Below, piece by piece: positions 54,826 through 64,000 of a stretch of 64,000 nt of DNA. Location: assembly GCA_018340375.1 (NCBI GenBank), contig JAFFJZ010000016.1, positions 6,393,372 to 6,457,371 on the forward strand, written 5' to 3'. The translations under genes and the position numbers were made by a program. The notes beneath the pieces were generated by a model, which had not been told where the DNA came from, searched no databases, and saw nothing but the letters and a program-made list of their open reading frames with translations. Every line of letters starts with the position of its first letter. Position 1 is the first letter of the stretch. Origin of the DNA: Gonatopus flavifemur (taxonomy: Eukaryota > Arthropoda > Insecta > Hymenoptera > Dryinidae).

Positions 54826-55408
54826 CTGGGTGATTCAAAATTGCCGTACACTTTTCCGAGAGCAGATTCTTGATGAAATTTTGAAAATATTTTAGTCCAG
54901 AATATTAAGATCTGATCCTCAAATCCGGAGATATGAGCATTTTTTAATTTTTTGTAAAATGCAAATACTTCTGAAGTACCATGTTTCTGACTTCTGAATC
55001 CAACACCATTCTCTAAGTCAGATCATGGAGTATCATGGAGTCAGATATAGAGTAAAAAAGGAATCTAATTTCACTTCCTTCGTTGTGAAGTTATAGCGAT
55101 TTGAAGTTCTTGAATTCTGATTGGCTGTAATGCAGAAGAATTCAAACCGCTATAACTTTACAACGGAGGAAGTTGAATGAGATTCATTTTTCTCGCAGGA
55201 ATACCCCGTGATCTGACTTACAGAATGACGTTGAACTCGAAAGTCAGAAATATGATACTTCTGAGGTATTTGGAATTTTTTAAACATTGAGGGCTGCTCA
55301 TATATCCGGATCTAAGAATCAGATCTGAATATTCCGGACCAGAATCTTTCCAGAATTTCATCAAGAATCTGCCCTCAGAAAAGTGTACGGTGATTTTGAA
55401 TCAGCCAC
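54826..55408. mobile_element. 583 bp inverted-repeat element, TA-flanked
   Basis: Left CTGGGTGATTCAAAATTGCC and right (reverse complement) GTGGCTGATTCAAAATCACC ends are followed by matching CGTACACTTTTC. TA flanks both sides (54824-54825, 55409-55410). The arms run most of the element. No coding sequence. Confidence 0.7.
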
Positions 55409-55410
55409 TA

Positions 55411-56206
55411 TGTGGTGGAAATTTCGGGATAATCGGATCATGACAGCAAAATTCAATTCGGTCAACGCAAGAGCACCGGTTCTCGTTCAGTCTGCTAACC
55501 TTCCAACCATCTAATACTTCCTCAAATAATTCGGATGCTCATGAAAATGAATCGGAATTCCTCGTGATGTTCAGATTGAATCCTTGTTCATTGATCGTGC
55601 GATCAATTCTCGTTAAGATATCAAACCGTTGGGATGACGAACCGTTCGTCTTGTGTTATTTGTTGACAGGCAGAGGGATTGACAGATGCTCAGCCGTTTT
55701 CTTCAGAGGTTCTCGAAAATATTTTCGCGTAACGGTATTTCGATTTGGGAGATGAAAAATTCTTCTCCAGTGAATCCAAAATCCACTTGGTGAGATGTGA
55801 AATGGAATTTCTACTCGCGGGGAGGAAGATTCAATTCCAGCAAGTAGCCTGTTCTTAAAGGGCCCAGTGAAAAATTTGCGATATTCTCAACACACGTGTA
55901 TACCCTCAATGATCCAACTGCAACTTGTGTTGAATATTAACCCAGAAACATCTATTCAATTAACACAAACATGTTACACTGACGCTGAAATGTTGGTGAA
56001 TTGACCATTTTCCTAATGCTGTTATCACACGAACTCTTAGCAGACTTCCAGAAATACGAAATATTTCTCTGTGTATAATATCAACTGCTTAGATATAAAT
56101 AACTAAAAAGTAAAGAATGAGGAAGAAATTGGAGAAATTTTTAAAAAACGCTTTCCTGAAGAACATCAATAGAAAAATGAATAAAAATGAAGAAATTGAA
56201 CATTTT
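55411..56206. other. Intergenic
   Basis: Nothing recognised. Confidence 0.35.
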
Positions 56207-57475
56207 TAACCCATTAAGTCCGCGAGAAATGCAGAATTTCAACTGTAATTTTAAACGTTGCAAATGATATATAATCATTAGGAACTAATGACGGAAATAG
56301 CTTACTCACTATTTTCGAGGTTGCTCTTTCGGTTGCTGGGGTCGAAATTGCATTCAGATTTCGCTGGAATACCGATACAGCCAATTTAAAATAAAGAGTC
56401 GACAAAAAATTGAAGGATATTTGACTTTGTGATTTTTTTACGGGTTGAATATGCACTCAAAATTATTCAAAACGCCAACCAAAGGTGCACAAAATATCTC
56501 AACTTTACGATAGAATTTTTTCCCAGGCCTGAAGAAGACCTAACCTCTCTCAATTCACCATATATTCATCAAAATAACTCGCAATTCTGAGAATCTAGAG
56601 GAAATGGATAGAACATATGATTTTATCCGTTCAATATTCTTCAAGAGGAGTACCCGGAGGTTTTTGAGGTCGCTGATTACGAATTAATTATCAGATTTTC
56701 GAAATTCAAGATAGCGGACCCAAGATGACGGACGAAAATTCGATACAAGTCTCAAAGATGGATGAAAATCAGTATACTGCGGTTCTTGAGGTCACTGACA
56801 ACGAATCCAGCATCAGATTTTCAAAATCCGAAATGGCGAATTCAATATGGCATACTGAAATTCATCAAATGCTTCTGAATCATGAGAAAATGTGAAAACT
56901 ACATGAGTCCACTTTTCACTACGTATGAATGTCTGCAAGTTATTGCAGTGACTGTCGTGGAGATCTACTCCACCCATGAATCGATTGTAAATATGGAGAC
57001 CGTCAGGGAATGGAAAACATATTCTTGAGTGATCTTTCGCATTATATCGTTTCGAGAGTAACATTGGAGTCACTCCTGTAGCTGATGAAGCTATAGAGAC
57101 CTGCTCAGAATCCATCGCACTGATATAATTGATTCCACTCTTTTGATCATGTTTTGAAACAAATGTGCCTCTGGGAGCTTTTTCATCAATTATGTTTTTT
57201 GACTTTCCGTCCGCCATGTTGGATCCGACATTTTGAATTTTGAGAATCTGATGACGGATTGGTAATCAGCGACCTCAAAAACCACAGCGTATCGATTTCA
57301 ATCCATCTTCGAGGCTTTTGTTGACTTTTTATCCACCATCTTGGATTCGCCATCTTGAATTTCGAAAATCTGATAACGGGTCCGTAATCAGGGACCTCAA
57401 AAACCTCAGCATACCGATTTTCATCCATTTTCGAGGCTTTTCCTTCATTTTCGTCCGCTACTGTTCAGTACCGTG
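56207..57475 (-). mobile_element. piggyBac-type remnant with inverted subterminal repeats
   Basis: TTAACCCATTAAGTCCGCG at 56207 looks like a piggyBac left end. Segments of about 115-120 bp around GAGGTCGCTGATTACGAA (56660-56850) recur inverted at 57195-57440, on either side of the transposase fragment. A matching right terminus was not found. Confidence 0.5.
56860..57217 (-). pseudogene. piggyBac transposase C-terminal fragment
   Basis: The minus-strand frame reads KAPRGTFVSKHDQKSGINYI, MDSEQVSIAS, then HIYNRFMGGVDLHDSH and RSEKWTHVVF. The YNRFMGGVDLHD motif is the conserved C-terminal catalytic-domain signature of piggyBac transposases, with the last Asp. The N-terminal two thirds are absent and the frame ends in unrelated residues near 56890. 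Confidence 0.8.
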
Positions 57476-57775
57476 TTCGAATAAACGCAGAATTTTAGCA
57501 TATTTTATTATCTAAAAAATCGTAAGAAAGATTTCTGCAGAATCCACCACAATCGAAATCATTCATATATATATCTACATGGATTTGGGAGAATACAAGT
57601 TCATATGTATAATTGTCTTTGTAATCACTTCACGTCCATCGGTCACAGGGAAGAAAAACCAGCACCAAATTGTTCCCTGTTTTATACACTTCTCACATGT
57701 TCTTTTTCCGAATTTTCAAGACAGAGAGGACTAATAAAAAGCGCTGAAAGTTTGACAAGGAAACGTTTTCTTTCC

Positions 57776-60585
57776 TTAAGGGGTGAGGTGGGTTTCAGAA
57801 GCTCAAAATAGGTACATTTTTATGAATTCTTTTTATTTAAACAACAGAATATCTCATTCCATCAATTGAACACATAAGAGATACATATTCTATAAGTAGT
57901 TTGTGAAATTTTCATTGAAAAATATTGGAAATTAAGGCGTGGACACGTCGTCTCCTATGACCCCTCAAAAAAAAGTTCTCTCGGCGTAGTCAGGATAACT
58001 CATGACAGATTCATCTGAAATGCGGGAACCAAAAATTTTCTGTTAGGAGATGTTAAAAACTCGTGCTTGGACGAAGAAAAAAAAATTACATTTTCGGCGG
58101 CGTTGGAAACAAAAAACTCTTATTTTGAGTGAAATTTGCACCCTTCATGCGCTTGAAAAATTACTTGGAATAGAAAAAAAAAATTCCTTCGTTCAAGCAC
58201 GAGATAATGTTATTTTGAAGAAGTGTGCAAAATTTGAAAGAGATCGGTTCATAAGTTTTCGAGGAATCGTGACTACCGATTTCAAAAATGTAGTTTCGAG
58301 AAAAACGCGATTGAAGATTCACATTCAAATAACATGTAGAAAAAAAGTTTTTTTTCCAACTTACATAGAGTCATCGATTCCAGCACTATATAATAAAGTG
58401 CCTGCTGCAGTGGCAATATCCAGAACATCTTTTTGCTCTTGTCTGCGACGAACTCTTGCTTCTCGAGTCTCAGCGTCAGCTTTTTTTTCTGCTGCAAGTA
58501 TTCGGCTCTGACCGTGCGTACTCGTGGCTATTTCGGCGAAGTTTTAAATCTATCCCGTGCATAAACAGTAATAATGCTGCGATTCCTTCATTATAAGTAC
58601 CGGCAGCGACACATGCAGCAATGTCGACTATTTTTGATCCAGCAGGGAGAATTTTTGGCGTGATTTTCCAAATTAATTGGTTTACGCTTTCGTTGTTATT
58701 TTGCGTGAAATCACCAACGCATCGCTCCAAGAGCTCTTCCTTACTGAGTTCTTCATAAATTGACTTGATTGCTGATGAAACGTCACTTGGTAACGGGTCG
58801 TAATCATGTTGAAATGATGATAGAGAATTCATAGCTGAAGCGCGCTGCCAAGAGCACCACAATTCAGGGCCACTGGGACATTTATCGTGCTGCGGATTTT
58901 TATCTGTGGAGTGATGATGGAGGTAAGTTGCCCATATTGCGTCTTTCATCTTTTGTGCCGAATCACAGTTCCTTCTTATAGCTAATCCGTAATAAACTGT
59001 TAATTCATCAATCAATTTGCCGGTAAGTTTGCCTTCACCAGAAAGGAGTTTTTTTTTATTGTTTCACCGGTTTTAGTTTCTTTTATTTCCACTGTATTGT
59101 TGACCGAATAGCGTAAATGGGTACCCATTCTTTTTTGTACATGTCCGACGCATTTTTTTTTATTTATTCCAAAATTTTCACCGTAAGGTTTGGCATTAAG
59201 AACTCCGGAGTATGTTTTGGAATCCCCGTCGCCATTATAATTTTTGTATTTTAGGCCAAATTTTTCTGAAGATCGTTGAAACATTAAAGCGATTGATGAT
59301 ACTTCCATGTTACCAGATGGTCCTTGGTGATTGGTTCTTCATTCGTTTTTTTGCACGTGTTCCTCTTGCCACACTTCATACTCTACCGTGGTAAGTTTTT
59401 TTTCCCACGTTTCACACAATTTACAATAGGAACTTTTTATAAAAACATCTATAACTTTTCCAGAATAGTAGCCAATAATCGTACTCACACCGTATAATGA
59501 TGCAAACCCACGTTTTTTCCACCTGACACGGTAACATCTGTCATATCTTCAACATTATTTTCATCACACGTTGATTTTTTTCCTTGATTTGCAGCAGACA
59601 ACAACATTGATTCGGCAACAGTTATGACGCACTCATGTATTTTATCAACATAAAAATTGTACGTTGATGCATTCAAGAATGAGGAACTTATATCCATCAA
59701 ACCACAGAATTTCTGACATCCGGCAAGTCCTCAGCCCAGTATTCGCATCACAAGAATAAACTTGCGATTTATTTCGTACGATCTACCAATTTTCTCGGCA
59801 TGATAAAATTTCTCTCGGCATACAATTTTTGCATTCCACCTGAATTTTGAATCCAAGAACAAATTTCACACACTGTTTAAAATCAACTTCACCATCACAC
59901 ACTTTGTCCTGTCCATTTTCATTTATTATATTACCGCACTCCACTAAAGCTGATAGTGTTGAAAATACTAAAAAAAGTCTATTATGGTATACTCAAGAGT
60001 ACCGTCTTCTGGCACGTGTATTTTGTCTCGACTCCTCAGTTTTTTAGCGGACGTGCTGGTGAAACATTTCTCGTCTACCTCTGCAGTCTTAGGGTTGAAA
60101 GATTGTCTTCTTTTTTTGGGTCTATCTTCTCTCTGAGCACCCGATGCTTGATCAGATCTTGTAACTTTATGCATTTTTCACAAAATTTATAATAACCTCG
60201 ATAAAATTCACAACGAATACTTATAACTTCAAGCAACCTTGCAGTTCGACTGACAACATTCAACTAAATTCCAGTACTGAAATAGGTTGAATAACTAATC
60301 AATGTAACCATAGAAAGGGGAAGAAAGGAGAAAAGGTAAGCGAAAAGCAAGGGACAAAGACGACAAACGAACAATAGCTAAGCAGCTGCCTCGATATACC
60401 TGCCTGCATATACCTGCGTCACGCTCGGTTATAGCCTGATGGGTGAAACATCCAAAGGCTATATCTCTTAGAATATGACTCGGATCGTTTTAAAATTTCA
60501 AAGGGATATTCTCAACATATTCAATTATAAGATAAGCAAAAAAAAATCGATTTTTTGAAATTTTGAAACCCACCTAACCCCTTAA
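57776..60585 (-). mobile_element. Kolobok-type element with TTAA duplication
   Basis: TTAA at 57776-57779 precedes GGGGTGAGGTGGGTTTCA, and the inverse GAAACCCACCTAACCCC ends at 60581 before TTAA at 60582-60585. The 18 bp termini differ at one base. The 2.8 kb element contains a decayed transposase on the minus strand. TTAA duplication fits Kolobok or piggyBac, and the protein is not piggyBac. Confidence 0.75.
58366..60174 (-). pseudogene. Kolobok / 'Mutator-like' (PF20700-type) transposase
   Basis: Read on the minus strand across several frames. A basic N-terminus (MHKVTRSDQASGAQREDRPK, from 60174) leads to GTLEYTIIDFFLVFSTLSAL, FCGLMDISSSFLNASTYNFY (near 59700), RGFASLYGVSTIIGYYSGKV, and GPSGNMEVSSIALMFQRS (59308). 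Then come NYNGDGDSKTYSGVL, KKCVGHVQKRMGT, LTVYYGLAIRRNCDS (59000), ATYLHHHSTDKNPQHDKCP and FTQNNNESVNQLIW. A final segment near 58366-58430 ends at a GTAAGT donor. Frameshifts or stops occur near 59760, 59480, 59320, 59012 and 58490. This motif order is a widespread invertebrate transposase often labelled Mutator-like; the TTAA termini argue for Kolobok. Confidence 0.75.
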
Positions 60586-61000
60586 ATAAAGTTCAACGGC
60601 TTGGAATGGAAAAAAGTATCCCAAAGAAGTCTTGGAAATTTGTGAGATCTTGAATTGGGTTTCTCAACATCACTTTGCGAGAAGGCATCACTGGAATAGA
60701 GGGCGTTGAAGTAGTTATGATCATGTGTTCTCTCGAAATAATTTTCAGGTGAAACGTTCGATGGAAGAATTGTATTCCACAGAGGTTTTCACGGTTTCCA
60801 ACGTTTGGATTCATTTTCTCATTCGCTCATGATGAGCGTTATATTCGCTGTTCATTCGTTTGAGAATTATTCATCTTATTTGTTAATGTCTAACTTCACT
60901 TCCATCGCTCATCAATAGATGCGATTTGGTTCAAATTAATCCTTCAATCAATTCAGGAAACTTTTTGAACCAAGAGTTGAGTTTGGGAAAGTGAACATGA
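60586..61000. other. Intergenic
   Basis: Nothing recognised. Confidence 0.35.
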
Positions 61001-62410
61001 ATGAAGACAATGATCTTCATGCGAACAATGAAGGTATTTAAAGTATTCTCAATTGTTGATATGAATATTTGGAGTTACTCTTCCGTTCAAGGATCAGAAG
61101 ATACTACGTTGACGAGGTTAGAATTATTCCGTTTGTTGGAAGGATGTTCTGGTGAGAATTATCTGATACAACTGAAGCTCTTTGAGAAACATGTATCACA
61201 GGAACGAAAAGGTTTCTTTCCATTTTCTACTGGACAGAAATCTGGAATAAAGGCGGTTCTTCATGAAAACAAACTCAAATACAATGAGGCGAAAAGATTT
61301 GAGGCTCACATTCTGAAAAAAAATAGTGAATGGCTTGGGGCATGTATCAATTTGATGGATTATGTAAAGCCAACCAGTGTTTCCATGAGCTCGCCTAATA
61401 TCGCAGGAGGGAGAGAATTCATCAACTTCGATGACAGTATTTCGAGGAGTAAACGTAGAAAAACTGAACATATCCGGTCAGCAGCAGGTTCCAAAGAATT
61501 AGCGTATGCTGCAGCTATGAATTTTCAAAAAGAAAGAAACCTCAGTGCCTATAAAGTTTGCAAGGATTTGATTGAAGTGACATTAGCTGGAGTTTCGCGG
61601 TATGTTTCGAATGTTGCAAATCCTGTACCACCTCCATTGGCGGGCGGCAAAACTTTAGCAATGATCATGGATATGAATTTGTCCAGAAATTCATATCAAA
61701 TTATACGCAATACTACAATGGAGAATGGACATAATATCTTTGTTCCACATAAAAAATTGTGAAGGAAAAAAAAGATACAGTCCACGGAATTCTTGAATGT
61801 TCCGAATGCGTTATGAATAATATGTTAAGCAATAATGGTATCTCCTCCGAAATTTTAACCCTTATATGCAAATGGGGTATTGATGGTTCATCTGATGAAA
61901 GCGATTACAAGCAAATGTTTGTTGACTAGGGAGGGGTTGACATCGATGACTCCACTGTACTTTCAAAAACATGATTTCCACTCCAACTTGTAACAAAAAA
62001 TGAGAATCGGATAATGTGGAAGAATGATAAGCCATCATCTACCAGATATTGTCATCTGCTAAGACTTCAGTTTCTTCGTGAGACATCAGATAATGTTCTG
62101 ACAGAGAGAACATATATTGAAAAGCAGATCGCTGAAGTGAGTAATTTGAGATGTGAGGTATCACCGAAGAACTTGGAAGTTGAATTCCAACTGGGTTTGA
62201 CAATGATTCACGACAAAATGATCAATACAATAACTGGAACAAAGTCAACTTAGAGATGTAATTCATGCGGTGCTACCTCCAAAGGATTCAATAATATTGA
62301 CGGAGTATTAAAGAATCCTATTGATGAAAAAAATCTGCAGTATGGAATATCTTCACTTTATGCTTGGATTCGAGTTTTGTCAGTCGACAGATATGAATTT
62401 TATTGAAAAT
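61001..62410 (+). pseudogene. Transib / RAG1-like transposase relic
   Basis: The first frame (to 61762) holds SRSKRRKTEHIRSAAGSKEL then AYAAAMNFQKERNLSAYKVC. Other frames then give LICKWGIDGSSDESDYKQMF (first catalytic Asp codon at 61882), MWKNDKPSSTRYCHLLRLQF, LGLTMIHDKMINTITGTKST (second Asp near 62212) and RCNSCGATSKGFNNIDGVLK with a CxxC pair. SSLYAWIRVL follows, then the match stops near 62400. The order WG.DGSS, PSSTR, LTMI, CxxCGAT and WIR is that of the invertebrate Transib-like family related to the RAG1 core (assignment from memory of family motifs). The third acidic region is lost. At least three frame breaks make it inactive. Confidence 0.6.
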
Positions 62411-62814
62411 AAAGGGGGCGGACAAATCCACGACACCTCTCCGTTATCTCAACAGGGACTCTCCCTTATTCCCACGGCTCTCATTTCTCCACTGATCCTC
62501 CACCTCCAGTCCACCGAAGTTCTGCGTGGAGAATCGGTGGTTGTGCTGTACGGGAATGAATAATGTAGGTCTTTCCATTCGCATGGAATATCATTTTTAT
62601 TCAAAAAAGGTTGATTTCCACACAACAGAGAATATTCGAATGCATAGTTCATATTAATGTATCACTTTTCCAATCAATATGGATTGAGGACATTTTCCCC
62701 TTATACTACGTCTGCAATATTGTTTCTCTGGAATTTCGACTTCTGATTCATGATAAGCGATTTTCAAATCTATGTATATTGAATCTCAAATCGATTGACT
62801 GGATTTTGCTGGAT
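62411..62814. other. Intergenic
   Basis: No gene was recognised; a C/T-rich stretch lies near 62425-62520. Confidence 0.35.
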
Positions 62815-63310
62815 TTCGCGTCCACCACATTGAGTCCGCCATTTTGAATTCTGGAATTTCGACTCTGGATTCGTAATCAGCAACTCTACAAACGCCTGAA
62901 GATCGAGTTTGAAGGGAATCCGATGGATTTTCGGATTTTTGTCCGCAATATTGGATCCGCCATTCTGAATTCTGAAATGTTGACTTCGAGTTCTTAATCA
63001 GCGACCCCCCGAACCTCTCAGGATCGAGTTTCAAGAGAATCCGATGAAGTTTCGGATTTTCGTCCACCATGTTGGATCCACCATTTTGAGTTCTGCGATG
63101 TTGAATTCGGATTCGTAGTGAGCGAACCCCCAAACCCCTTAGGATCGAGTTGACAGGGAATCCGATGAATTTGCGAATTTTTGTCCACCATATTGGATCC
63201 GCCATTCCGAATTTTGTAATGTTGACTCCGGATTCATGATCAGCGAGCCCACAAACCCCTGAAGATCTAGTTTGGAGAGAATCCGATGAATTTCTGGATT
63301 TTCGTCGGCA
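62815..63310. repeat. 121 bp tandem repeat, about four copies
   Basis: TTGGATCC occurs at 62951, 63072 and 63193, with a diverged TTGAGTCC at about 62830, giving a 121 bp period. Each unit carries CCGCCATTTTGAATTCTG-like and AATCAGCGACCCC-like words. Related units flank the piggyBac remnant at 56.7-57.4 kb. ORFs here on the minus strand are products of the repeat. Confidence 0.8.
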
Positions 63311-63329
63311 TTAAACTCCCAAAAGTTGA

Positions 63330-64000
63330 CGGTGTACGTTCGGGCCTGGGGGACACTCACCCGAAAGCACAGACGAAGAATAAGGTTAATCACTCGAGCT
63401 GGCGTCAGGATCCGTGGAGCTGGAACCACCGGTTGGTTCGGTTTGGTTTGGGCTCTGCCCCCCCCCCCCCAATGGGGTTAGACTATGGCTGGGCATTACC
63501 AAACAATGAACATGTATGGAGGCGAACTGCTTCGGCTGCAAGCGAAACGCGAGACGAGCAGTAAACTTCAGCGATGAGGTCGTGTCTGTTAAAGCTCGTT
63601 GGATACACTGAACGCGAACCAGCGGGAACGTCTAACTTATACTGAGCGGAAAGGGGAACGGACAACCTTGGACGGACTTCCACTTTGATGGGGGTTACCC
63701 CCACCAGACACGGACCGCTAGTAGCCATCGGTTGCGCGTTACTCGACGGGCCGTATATATCGATTACAGCACAGGACGCGTATTGTTGCCACACCACGGC
63801 ATCCAAGATTACCGAAACCAGTTGGTACGCCCGGTCGACTGGTACTATTGAATCTCCTGCTGTATATATAATATGGTTGTTGAGATGAATGACCCCTCCC
63901 CACCAATCGTGGACGAGGTCAAGTCGCGATGGGCGGTTTCTATTAGATCGGCTCCTTGGCGTCATGATTATTCACGCTCAAACATAAACATATGCATACA
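63330..64000. other. GC-richer unrecognised segment at window edge
   Basis: The base composition is clearly richer in G and C than the rest of the window, with a run of C near 63458-63470. A 160-codon minus-strand ORF (63483-63965, MTPRSRSNRNRPSRLDLVHD) matches nothing I know. It could be the end of a retroelement or a gene edge continuing outside the window. Confidence 0.35.

Noticed and set aside
58050..58511. 153-codon plus-strand ORF
   Set aside because: It overlaps the minus-strand transposase end and its splice donor; the composition is that of an antisense shadow.
63483..63965. 160-codon ORF as a gene
   Set aside because: No domain, no splice or start context and no homology I can name; kept only as an unidentified GC-richer segment.

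Overview
The window looks like a piece of an arthropod, most likely insect, nuclear genome. It is AT-rich, has no operons or ribosome binding sites, carries spliced exons with matching phases, tRNA-derived SINE heads, and animal DNA transposon families (mariner, DD41D Tc1/mariner, hAT, piggyBac, Kolobok-type, Harbinger, Transib-type, CACTA-like). The species cannot be fixed from sequence alone. Almost everything recognisable is transposon-derived, and no ordinary housekeeping gene was found.

Layout. 1-3.2 kb: repeats, one ~490 bp inverted-repeat element and a SINE head. 3.2-5.3 kb: a CACTA/EnSpm-like transposase gene with two compensating frameshifts. 6.8-17.1 kb: a spliced DUF4806-type gene. 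Six exons join in perfect phase, one exon is tandemly duplicated together with part of a MITE, and the last exon is frameshifted; the introns are full of MITEs. 18-20.6 kb: stacked MITEs, including a hAT MITE inside a palindromic MITE with an 8 bp target duplication. 21.16-26.69 kb: a 5.5 kb foldback element with no coding capacity, built from 164 bp repeats in two opposed arrays and flanked by a perfect 9 bp duplication. 26.7-33.4 kb: two nearly identical mariners in opposite orientation, one inside a MITE and one inside a non-LTR retrotransposon fragment; the second has an intact transposase. 33.8-35.2 kb: a 1.4 kb inverted repeat. 38.7-42.5 kb: a 72 bp tandem array and a second foldback made of 31 bp repeats. 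42.4-50.0 kb: three DD41D elements, one intact ORF inside a 4 kb palindrome, one deleted, and one with complete termini but a frameshift. 50.0-52.1 kb: a broken DDE-like gene of an invertebrate family I cannot name. 53.4-63.3 kb: relics of Harbinger, an unclassified TIR element, piggyBac, a TTAA-flanked Kolobok-type element, a Transib/RAG1-like transposase and a 121 bp tandem repeat. The final 0.7 kb is an unrecognised GC-richer segment.

The parts do not form a pathway. The window is a transposon graveyard with several young insertions. The most informative structures are the two giant foldbacks with internal array inversion, the nested insertions whose target duplications give relative ages, the long-TIR DD41D elements, and the possible two-gene element formed by the CACTA-like transposase and the DUF4806 gene.
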